Source: JAWLHU01 sp041690255
GTDB lineage: Bacteria > Bacillota > Sulfobacillia > Symbiobacteriales > Symbiobacteriaceae
NCBI GenBank assembly: GCA_041690255.1
Contig: JAWLHU010000019.1
Location: forward strand, 62,001 to 126,000
Reading direction: 5' to 3'
Length of the DNA: 64,000 nucleotides
Below the pieces are notes generated by a model. That model did no database searches and was not told where the DNA came from. It worked only from the letters and a program-made list of their open reading frames with translations. A program made the position numbers and the translations under genes. Below, piece after piece: positions 7,174 through 13,911 of this stretch. Numbering within the stretch: the stretch's first letter is position 1; each line of letters begins with the position of its first letter.

Positions 7174-8933
7174 GACTCACCTTCCAGCTCCTCTGGCAGA
7201 TGGTCCTCTACCGCCCCTGGACCTACCTGATCAACCTGCTCTTCTGGACCCTGATCTACCAGACCCCGCTCCTGCCGGGCCTGATCACAAAGGCGTTCTT
7301 CGACCGGCTCTCCGGCGGCGCAGAGGCGGGACTGGGCACCTGGGAGGTCGTTGCAGCGCTCGCTGCCGTCGCCCTTGCCCGATCGGTCTTCGTGATCGGG
7401 GGAATCTGGGTCGACATTGGCCACCGCTTCTCCATGGGAACGCTCCTGCGGAAGAACCTGCTGGAGCGCACGCTGGAGATGCCCGGGGCGAAGCCCCTGC
7501 CCGACTCGTCCGGCGAGGCGATCAGCCACTTCCGCGACGATACGCAGCAAGCGGTCGATGCGATCTCCTGGTCGCTCGACCTGTTTGGCAATTCGATCTT
7601 CGCCATCACCGCTGTGGTGATCCTGATGAAGATCGACCCACGCATCGCCCTCCTCGTCTTCTTCCCGCTGGCGGGCGTCATTGCGATATCCCAGGCCCTG
7701 GCGAAGCGGATTGAGCAGTACCGCCGGGCCAGCCGGGAGGCGACCACCCGGGTGACCGGCGCCATTGGCGAGATGTTCGAAGCGGTCCAGGCGGTGCAGG
7801 TCGCCCGGGCGGAGCGGACGATGATCGGTCACTTCCGCAGACTGAACGATGAGCGTCGCAAGCTGATGCTGAAGGACCGGCTCTTCAACCTGACCACCGG
7901 CTTTGTCTTCTCCAACGTGGTCAGCCTGGGCACCGGGTTGATCATGCTCCTGGCTGCCAGCTCCATGAAGTCCGGCTCCTTCACCGTCGGCGACCTGGCG
8001 CTGTTCGTCTACTACCTGACTTTCGTGGCCGACTTCACCATGATGTTCGGCAACGTCATGAACACCTATCGGCAGGCGCATGTCTCCATGGAGCGGATGA
8101 TCGCCTTCATGCAGGGGGCTCCGCCCGAACGGCTCGTGGTCCATGACCCGGTCTACCTCTCGGGAAGGCTGCCCGACGTGCCGGTGCCCACCTGGACGGA
8201 TGCAGACCGGCTCGACCGGTTGGAGGTCAGCGGCTTGACCTACCACCACCCGGATTCAGACCGGGGCGTTACGGATATCAGCTTCACGGTGGAGCGGGGG
8301 AGTTTCACCGTGGTGACGGGCCGGATCGGCTCCGGGAAGACCACCCTGATCCGGGTGCTGGCCGGCCTCCTGCCGAAGGAGAGCGGCGAGATCCGCTGGA
8401 ACGGCCACCTGGTTGATCATCCCGCCACCTTCTTCATACCGCCACGGGCCGCGTACACGGGCCAGGTACCCACCCTCTTTACCGATACGGTGAAGGGAAA
8501 TATCCTCATGGGCCTGGCCGAAGGGCAGACCGACCTGCCCGGGGCCGTGAAGGCGGCGGTCCTGGAGCGGGACGTCCAGCACCTGGACCACGGGCTGGAG
8601 ACGGTGGTCGGCGCCCGCGGCGTCAAGCTCTCCGGCGGCCAGATCCAGCGCACGGCGGCCGCCCGCATGTTCGTGCGGGAGCCCGAGCTCTACCTGTTCG
8701 ATGACCTCTCCTCCGCCCTGGATGTGGAGACAGAGCGGACGCTCTGGGAGCGGGTCTTTGAGCGGGACGGCGCCACCTGCCTGGTCGTCTCCCACCGGCG
8801 CCCGGCCTTGCGGCGGGCTGATAAGATCATCCTTCTGCAAGGGGGCCGGGTGATCGACCAGGGCCGGCTGGAGGAGCTGCTGGAGCGGTCACCGGAGATG
8901 CGCAGGCTCTGGCAGGGGGACGAGGAATCCTGA
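7170..8933 (+). CDS. ABC exporter half-transporter, degenerate Walker B subunit
   Basis: A 587-residue partner of the preceding gene: membrane domain about 10-320, nucleotide-binding domain about 350-587. Walker A GRIGSGKTT and signature LSGGQIQRT are canonical, but Walker B reads LYLFDDLSS, with Asp where the catalytic Glu should be. Combined with the non-canonical signature of the upstream subunit, this gives one consensus and one degenerate ATP site, the pattern of heterodimeric exporters such as TM287/288 and BmrCD. Translation is coupled through the ATGA overlap. A terminator follows at 9028. Confidence 0.9.
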   Translation: MRLTFQLLWQMVLYRPWTYLINLLFWTLIYQTPLLPGLITKAFFDRLSGGAEAGLGTWEVVAALAAVALARSVFVIGGIWVDIGHRFSMGTLLRKNLLERTLEMPGAKPLPDSSGEAISHFRDDTQQAVDAISWSLDLFGNSIFAITAVVILMKIDPRIALLVFFPLAGVIAISQALAKRIEQYRRASREATTRVTGAIGEMFEAVQAVQVARAERTMIGHFRRLNDERRKLMLKDRLFNLTTGFVFSNVVSLGTGLIMLLAASSMKSGSFTVGDLALFVYYLTFVADFTMMFGNVMNTYRQAHVSMERMIAFMQGAPPERLVVHDPVYLSGRLPDVPVPTWTDADRLDRLEVSGLTYHHPDSDRGVTDISFTVERGSFTVVTGRIGSGKTTLIRVLAGLLPKESGEIRWNGHLVDHPATFFIPPRAAYTGQVPTLFTDTVKGNILMGLAEGQTDLPGAVKAAVLERDVQHLDHGLETVVGARGVKLSGGQIQRTAAARMFVREPELYLFDDLSSALDVETERTLWERVFERDGATCLVVSHRRPALRRADKIILLQGGRVIDQGRLEELLERSPEMRRLWQGDEES

Positions 8934-9027
8934 TTCTGGCATAGTCCCCAGCTGTCCACATTCTACCAGGAAGAACACCTGTTTGTCCCTTGGAACTTTT
9001 GTCGAATCCTGGGAATCGTTCGACAGG

Positions 9028-9056
9028 CCCCTCCGGGATCTTCTCGGAGGGGTTCT
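9028..9056 (+). terminator. terminator of the ABC exporter operon
   Basis: CCCCTCCG / CGGAGGGG with a nine-base loop, followed by TTCTCT. It sits between the exporter stop and the small exported protein gene, which argues against starts of that gene upstream of 9057. Confidence 0.7.
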
Positions 9057-9096
9057 CTGCGTCCGACGTTGCGCTCATGGGCACAATGCCTTTGAG

Positions 9097-9447
9097 GTGA
9101 ACGTCCTGAGCAAGACGGTAGTGCTCCTCGCAGTAGCCGCTCTGCTTGTGGGTCGGGGCGCTGGAACGCCCGCGGTGCCGTCCAACACGCCCGCGCTTGC
9201 GCTCTCAACGAAGGAGTCGGCGCACCTTCGGCAGGAGGCGGTAGAGCGCCTTCGGGACCAGGTACTCATCGGCTTTACGGTGATTCCCGGCTCCATGCAG
9301 ATCAGCGCCAGCGAGGAAATGGCCACCGTGAACTACATGGCACTCCTGGCGAATGGCGATCTGCTGCATGTCTCCGTCATTTTCGAGTGGTATGGGGGCC
9401 GGTGGCGATTCCGGAACCTCGGTACTCTGTGTTGTGGGCAGCACTAG
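9097..9447 (+). CDS. small exported protein of unknown function
   Basis: About 116 residues. The N-terminus has a Lys followed by a hydrophobic run (TVVLLAVAALLVG) and small residues, a plausible signal peptide; the mature part is about 85 residues and ends RNLGTLCCGQH with two adjacent cysteines. I do not recognise the family. The start is ambiguous: GAGGTGA at 9094-9100 overlaps the GTG at 9097 and is ideally spaced for CTG at 9106. An open frame reaching back to 8983 crosses the exporter terminator and is rejected. A 31-base repeat array begins directly after the stop. Confidence 0.5.
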   Translation: MNVLSKTVVLLAVAALLVGRGAGTPAVPSNTPALALSTKESAHLRQEAVERLRDQVLIGFTVIPGSMQISASEEMATVNYMALLANGDLLHVSVIFEWYGGRWRFRNLGTLCCGQH

Positions 9448-9448
9448 C

Positions 9449-9637
9449 CCTCGCAAGTCTTGGCAAGCCTTGGCGAATCTCTCGCAAGTCTTGGCGAGTC
9501 TTGGCGAATCTCTCGCAAGTCTTGGCAAGCCTTGGCGAATCTCTCGCAAGTCTTGGCGAATCTCTCGCAAGCCTTGGCGAGCCTTGGTGAATCTCTCGCA
9601 AGTCTTGGCAAGCCTTGGCAAGTCTAGGCAAGTCCTC
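9449..9637. repeat. array of about six 31-bp units built from a 10-bp module
   Basis: Units of the form TCTCGCAAGTCTTGGC followed by RAGYCTTGGCGAATC repeat about six times; one unit lacks the inner 10-mer and the last degenerates into several AAGYCTNGGC modules. There are no unique spacers, so it is not CRISPR. It lies downstream of the exported protein gene in an otherwise gene-free stretch. Confidence 0.85.
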
Positions 9638-9639
9638 GT

Positions 9640-9968
9640 CGGTCCGGCGTAGGGCCTCAACCACTCGCCTTGTCTGTCCGTTTTCTCACCAGCGCCCCCC
9701 TCTTGAGCGGAGAAATCCGGACAGACACCTGCCCAAGAGGGCTGTTTCCGCCCGGAAACGCCCCCTCTCCGGGGGAAGTGCCCTGTCTCAGTCCAGAATC
9801 ATACTTACACTTCGGGGGCCAATGTGTAAATCCGGACGGAGCGTGGGGCGACTGAGACCGGGCCTCACAGCTCGGCGGTCTCCCCCGCCCCGTAGGCCCC
9901 GCCCCGTAGGCCCCGCCCCATAGGCCTGGGCCCCACGCCCAAGGGCGCCGGCAAGCCGACGCCCCTCC
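9640..9968. other. gene-free, palindrome-rich intergenic region
   Basis: No coding sequence is supported here. It holds a long imperfect inverted repeat (TGTCTGTCCGTTTTCTC at 9671-9687 against GAGAAATCCGGACAGACA at 9710-9727), an overlapping CCCTCTTG/CAAGAGGG pair (9698-9705 with 9734-9741), a hairpin GTTTCC-GCCC-GGAAAC near 9744-9759, and three tandem 14-base units (CGCCCCGTAGGCCC) at 9887-9928. It could be a structured RNA, a remnant of a mobile element, or the 3' trailer of the minus-strand coat operon. Confidence 0.5.
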
Positions 9969-10844
9969 TCACAGATGATTCTGCACCCACTGGTACTGCT
10001 GCCAGAGCCCCTCCTCCAGGGGCGTCGATGGCAGGTAGCCCACCTCCTGCCAGAGCCTGGCCGTGTCCGCCCGCGTCTCCCGCATATCCCCCTGGGCCGG
10101 CGGAAGGTGCTCCACCTTGACCGACCGCCCCGTCAGCCCGGCGATCAGCCGGATCGCCTTGCGGATCGGCACCGCGCTCCCACCCCCCACGTTGATCGGC
10201 ATCCCCGTCACCGGCGCTTGGGCCGCCCGCTGGATCACCCGGACCACATCGCCCACATAGGTGAAGTCCCGCACCTGTGTCCCGTCGCCGTAGACCCGGA
10301 TCGGCTCGCCGGTCAGGGCGGCCCGGATCCAGCGGGAGAAGGCCATGTCCGGCCGCTGCCGCGGGCCGTAGACCGTGAAGAACCGGAGCGCCACCCACGG
10401 GACCCCCGCCGTCCGCCCATAGAGGTCGCAGAGCTTCTCTGCCGCCAACTTCGTCGCCCCATAGGGCGAGACCGGCAGGAGCGGGCCATCCTCCTTGGCC
10501 GGCATGGGCGCCTCCCCGTAGATCGATGAGGTCGAGGCGAGCAGGAACTTCTTGATCCTCCGCCCCCGCAGCCCCTCCAGCAGGCGCTGGGTCGTCTCGA
10601 TGTTCCCCCGGCTGTACGCCGGGAAGTCGGCCCAACTCTCCCGGACCCCGGGCTGCCCCGCCAGGTGGACCACGTAGTCGGCGCTGTCCAGAAGGGGGTC
10701 GAAATCCATGGTCAGCAGGTCATCCTGCACCTCGGCACCGGACCGCCGGTCAAGGCCGATCACCTCGTGCCCCTCGGTCCGCAGGTACTCGACCAGATGC
10801 GAGCCGATAAACCCCGCCGCCCCGGTGACGAGAAACCGTGCCAC
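9969..10844 (-). CDS. NAD-dependent sugar-nucleotide epimerase
   Basis: A 291-residue extended short-chain dehydrogenase. It shows the NAD motif VTGAAGFIGSHL at residues 6-17, the catalytic STSSIYG and SPYGATK (Tyr-x-x-x-Lys) pair, and RFFTVYGPRQRPDMAFSRW typical of UDP-glucuronate/UDP-glucose 4-epimerases. It probably epimerises a UDP-sugar for the spore coat polysaccharide built by the two upstream glycosyltransferases; ugd at 1.5 kb could supply UDP-glucuronate. GTG start at 10844, three bases after the upstream stop, so it is the last gene of the cotS-cotSA operon. The exact substrate is not decidable from sequence. Confidence 0.85.
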   Translation of the reverse strand: MARFLVTGAAGFIGSHLVEYLRTEGHEVIGLDRRSGAEVQDDLLTMDFDPLLDSADYVVHLAGQPGVRESWADFPAYSRGNIETTQRLLEGLRGRRIKKFLLASTSSIYGEAPMPAKEDGPLLPVSPYGATKLAAEKLCDLYGRTAGVPWVALRFFTVYGPRQRPDMAFSRWIRAALTGEPIRVYGDGTQVRDFTYVGDVVRVIQRAAQAPVTGMPINVGGGSAVPIRKAIRLIAGLTGRSVKVEHLPPAQGDMRETRADTARLWQEVGYLPSTPLEEGLWQQYQWVQNHL

Positions 10845-10847
10845 AGC

Positions 10848-11963
10848 TCACCCCTCCAGTGCCTCCAAGAGTTCACGGCCCACCCGCTCCCAGCCGAACT
10901 CCCGCTCCACCAGGGCCCGCCCGGCCCGGCCCAGCCGCTGCCGCAAGAAGGCATCGTCCAGCAAGGCCTGCATGGCGGCGGCGAACCCCTCCACCCGGTC
11001 GTGCGGCCGGACGATCAGACCGTTCACCCCATCGGTCACGACCTCGGCGTTGCCCCCTCTGTCCGTGGTGATCACCGGCAGGCCAGACGCCATGGCCTCG
11101 TAGTGGACCCGGGCCAGCGGCTCCTCCCACTGAGAGGCGCAGACGAAGAGCGAGCCCAGGGCGAAGTAGCCGGCCACCTGATCGTAGGGGACATAGCCCG
11201 CCAGCCGCACGGCATCGCCAAGACCGTCAGCCTGCCCCTTGATCGAGCGGACGTACTCATCCTCGTCGTCGCTCCCATACCAGCGGGAGCCGACCTGGAG
11301 CAGCACCGCCTCCGGATGGGTCTCCCGGACCCGTTCCATGGCGCTGAGGACCAGGTGGATCCCCTTCTTCGCCGAGAGCCGCCCCACCGAGAGGATCACG
11401 GACCGGTCGCCCAGGCCATACCGCTCCCGCAGGGCAACGCACGCCTCGTGGCCCCCGGGCCGGAACCGCTCCAGGTCCACGCCGGAGCGGATCGTCCGGA
11501 GCCGGTCAGCGCAGGCCGGATAGAGCCGGGCCACCCCCCGTCGAATGAAGTCGCTGATGCAGAGCACCCCGCCCAGCCGGTTCAGCGCCGCCCGGGCCCG
11601 GGCCGGCGCCAGCCGGTGGGGCAGGAGCATCTCGTTGTGCAGCGAGAGAAAGAGCCGGGCACCAGGCGCCGCATCCGCCACGTCCTCCACGAACGCCGGT
11701 CGGTTGTAGAGCAGCACCGCATCCCACCGGTCCTCCGCCAGGAACCGGCAGACCCTGCGGCAGTACCCGGCCGCTCCATCACCTGCCTCCACACGCACAA
11801 ACCCCTCCTCCCGGTCCGGGAGCGACGGGTCGGTCCGGCCGATCACGGTCACATGGTGCCGGGCCCGCAGATAGGGCAAGACCCCATCGATATAGGTCTG
11901 AATCGCCCCACCGCGCACCGGCGGGACGGGGAGCTTCTCGGTGCAGATCAGGGCGATGCGCAT
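10848..11963 (-). CDS. cotSA: CotSA-like spore coat glycosyltransferase (paralog 2)
   Basis: A 371-residue GT4-family glycosyltransferase with the CotSA N-terminus ICTEKLPVPPVRGGAIQTY and the conserved stretch CASQWEEPLARVHYEAMASG containing the nucleotide-sugar-binding Glu residues. CotSA is an abundant coat-associated glycosyltransferase of spores. The gene follows the other cotSA copy by three bases, is clearly its duplicate, and is more diverged from the B. subtilis sequence I remember. Membership in the cotS operon implies a mother-cell role. Its distance from the operon promoter is increased 12 kb by the element inserted in cotS. Confidence 0.85.
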   Translation of the reverse strand: MRIALICTEKLPVPPVRGGAIQTYIDGVLPYLRARHHVTVIGRTDPSLPDREEGFVRVEAGDGAAGYCRRVCRFLAEDRWDAVLLYNRPAFVEDVADAAPGARLFLSLHNEMLLPHRLAPARARAALNRLGGVLCISDFIRRGVARLYPACADRLRTIRSGVDLERFRPGGHEACVALRERYGLGDRSVILSVGRLSAKKGIHLVLSAMERVRETHPEAVLLQVGSRWYGSDDEDEYVRSIKGQADGLGDAVRLAGYVPYDQVAGYFALGSLFVCASQWEEPLARVHYEAMASGLPVITTDRGGNAEVVTDGVNGLIVRPHDRVEGFAAAMQALLDDAFLRQRLGRAGRALVEREFGWERVGRELLEALEG

Positions 11964-11966
11964 GGC

Positions 11967-13112
11967 CTATCGCCGCTCCCAGACCTGGCGGACCTCCCGG
12001 ATCACCCGGTCCCAGCCGAAGTGCTCCTCGGCCAGCGCCCGCCCGCGGCGCCCCATCTCGCCGCGCAGCGACGCGCTGTCCAGCAGCCGGATGATCGGCC
12101 TGGCGAACCCCATGGGATTCTCCGGCTCATCGACCACGTAGCCGTTGCCCAGCCCCTGCACCACCTCGGGATTGCCCCCCCGGTTGGTGGTGATGATCGG
12201 CAGGCCGGCGGCCATGGCCTCGTAGTGAACCCGGGCCAGCGGCTCCTCCCACTGGGAGGCACAGACGAAGAGGTCCCCGGCGGCAAACCAGTGATGAACC
12301 TCGTCGGCGGGCACGTAGCCGGTCGTGTGGACCTTCAGCGGCGCCCGGTCCGCCAGCGCCCGCACGTAGGCCACATAGTCCGAGATCTGGTCCTCCCCGT
12401 ACCACTTCGAGCCGACCAGGACCAGGGTCGCATTCGGATGATGCCGGGCCACCTCGTTCATGGCCCGGACCAGGATATCCGCCCCCTTCTTCGGCGAGAG
12501 GCGGCCCACGAAGAGGATGACCGGGCCGTCGCCGAGTCCGTGCTCCGCCCGGAGCCTGGCCCTCACCTGCCGGGCCGTGCCGGTCCAGACCGGGGCAAAC
12601 CGGTCGAGGTCGACGCCGGAGTAGATCGTCAGCCACTTCTCGCCCGCCTCGGGGTAGAGCTTCTCAATCCCCTCGCCTATGAAGTCAGAGACGGTCACGA
12701 TCCGCTCCACCTCTTTGATCGCCGCCCGCGCCTCGTCCGGCTCGATCTTGCCCGGGCGGAACATCTCGTTGTGCATGGAGAGGATCAGGCGGGCCCGGGG
12801 GGCTGTCTCCCGCACCGGAAGGACCATTCGGGGACGGTTGAACAGGTGGATGAGGTCATACCGTCCCCCCTCTTCCTCCAGGAACTCGATCACCCGCTCC
12901 TGGTAGGCGGGGAAGGAGCCCCCCGGAACCCGCACGAACCGGACGCCGCTGCGCATCTCGTGGTCGGGCAGGTCGGGGTCGCTCACCCCCAGCACGGTCA
13001 CGTCGTGGTAGCGGGCCAGAGCCGGGGCCAGACTGACCATGTAGGTCTGAATGGCACCGCCGCGCACCGGCGGCACGGGAAGCTTCTCGGTGCAGATCAT
13101 CAACGTGCGCAC
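11967..13112 (-). CDS. cotSA: CotSA-like spore coat glycosyltransferase (paralog 1)
   Basis: A 381-residue GT4 glycosyltransferase close to CotSA: ICTEKLPVPPVRGGAIQTY at the start, LSMHNEMF, TVSDFIGEGIEKLYP, YSGVDLDRFAPVW, ILFVGRLSPKKGADIL, LVGSKWYGE and CASQWEEPLARVHYEAMAAG. It would add sugars to the coat from a nucleotide-sugar donor. GTG start at 13112 with AAAGGAG about ten bases upstream, the Shine-Dalgarno lying across the cotS stop codon (13119-13121), so its translation is coupled to cotS. It is the better match to CotSA of the two copies. Confidence 0.88.
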   Translation of the reverse strand: MRTLMICTEKLPVPPVRGGAIQTYMVSLAPALARYHDVTVLGVSDPDLPDHEMRSGVRFVRVPGGSFPAYQERVIEFLEEEGGRYDLIHLFNRPRMVLPVRETAPRARLILSMHNEMFRPGKIEPDEARAAIKEVERIVTVSDFIGEGIEKLYPEAGEKWLTIYSGVDLDRFAPVWTGTARQVRARLRAEHGLGDGPVILFVGRLSPKKGADILVRAMNEVARHHPNATLVLVGSKWYGEDQISDYVAYVRALADRAPLKVHTTGYVPADEVHHWFAAGDLFVCASQWEEPLARVHYEAMAAGLPIITTNRGGNPEVVQGLGNGYVVDEPENPMGFARPIIRLLDSASLRGEMGRRGRALAEEHFGWDRVIREVRQVWERR

Positions 13113-13118
13113 GGTGGC

Positions 13119-13501
13119 TCAGCTCCTTTCGAGGCCCAGTTCGGCCAGGGCGTGTTGCTTGTGCTCGTCGGTGACCAGGAGCCGCTCCAGGCCCATGGCC
13201 ATCTCCACATTCAGCATGGCCGGGTCGAAGAGTGCGTCCTTCACCAGCTTGTAGAACTCGTTGGGCAGCAGCATGTCGATCAGCATCACCTGCATGGCCT
13301 CCGGCTCGATCGGGTTGGCCCGGGTGTAGCCGTCGATCATGGCCTGCATGAACCCCACATCCCAATCGCCCCGGTCATCCATGGTGCCGGTGATCAGCTT
13401 CCGCAGGTCGCGGAAGGTCAGGTCGAAGGCGACGCCATCCAGGTCGATGATCCAGACCTTCCCGTCGGGGCCGATCTGGCCGTTGGACCATCCATAGTCC
13501 T
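13119..13501 (-). CDS. cotS: CotS family coat kinase, C-terminal part (split gene)
   Basis: This is the 3' part of cotS. It contributes YGWSNGQIGPDGKVW, then IIDLDGVAFDLTFRDLRKLI, the metal-binding Asp segment and helical C-lobe of the CotS/YutH branch of the aminoglycoside-phosphotransferase-like kinases. It has no start of its own: an open frame continues upstream to 13766, but that extension lies inside the inserted element and is not kinase-like. Joined at the shared TCCTGATG to the N-terminal part 12,127 bp away, it completes a 467-residue protein in frame, with the HQD loop at 340-342, Asn347 and the IDLD Asp360. The stop is coupled to cotSA. As the sequence stands the gene cannot make an intact kinase. 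Confidence 0.85.
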
Positions 13502-13525
13502 GATGTGCGATGCAAAAGGGAAAGC
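13498..13525. other. left junction (att site) of the intervening element
   Basis: The shared core TCCTGATG occupies 13498-13505. Inside the element the arm GCGATGCAAAAGGGAAAGC (13507-13525) starts 6.5 bases from the central CT dinucleotide (13500-13501). The right junction carries the same arm inverted at the identical distance, so the excised circle would have a near-palindromic attP with a central AG/CT. Confidence 0.8.
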
Positions 13526-13870
13526 GCCGGGGACTTCCTTGCTCCCGGCGCCTCAGGTTATTGACAAACCTTGTTGGTTGCATGTGGTGCATACGGGCTG
13601 TCGGAATTCGTCCGTGCTCCCATCGCACCGTCTGCCTCGAAGGCTGGGGCGGCGAGCGGATTTGCGGTCGGGGGCCATCCGACGACCATCCGTGGTCCCG
13701 GATGGCCCGTTTGAGGGGGTCGGCGGTGACATCCGTGTCACCGCCTCCTGTGGGGACCGCCCTCAAATCCGCCCCTTAGCCAGACCGGCAAACGAGGCTC
13801 CGTCCGCACAGACGATTCCGCGCATCTTTGTGCACCACACGCGACAACTTCGCACTTTGTCACTAGGCTG
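13524..13870. other. structured, gene-free left end of the element
   Basis: No gene is supported. It has a GCGCCGGG/CCCGGCGC hairpin (13524-13551) that nearly repeats the terminator at 13873; a nested stem in which GGGCCATCCG pairs with CGGATGGCCC around an inner GACCA-TCCG-TGGTC hairpin (about 13673-13708); and a second nested structure with TTTGAGGG/CCCTCAAA outer arms (13710-13717, 13760-13767), GGTC/GACC, and a perfect 10-bp stem GGCGGTGACA-TCCG-TGTCACCGCC (13722-13745). All inner loops are TCCG. A structured RNA or recombination-related DNA is possible. Confidence 0.55.
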
Positions 13871-13872
13871 AA

Positions 13873-13899
13873 GCGCCGGGGACTCTCTGCCCCCGGCGC
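13873..13899 (-). terminator. terminator of the riboswitch-controlled gene
   Basis: GCGCCGGGG / CCCCGGCGC, nine-base loop, directly after the stop at 13912 and followed by TTCAGCCT on the minus strand. The sequence resembles the hairpin at 13524-13551. Confidence 0.6.
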
Positions 13900-13911
13900 C
13901 TTCTGTGCGGG

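Noticed and set aside
8983..9096. Upstream extension of the small exported protein
   Set aside because: It would read through the exporter operon terminator and add 38 residues before the signal peptide.
9449..9637. CRISPR array
   Set aside because: Repeats abut directly without unique spacers and degenerate into 10-bp modules; no cas genes are near.
13119..13766. A 215-codon frame read as an independent CotS-like gene
   Set aside because: Its first 90 codons lie inside the element and look like non-coding, hairpin-rich DNA; only the part after 13497 is kinase, and it continues the 25.6-26.6 kb half.
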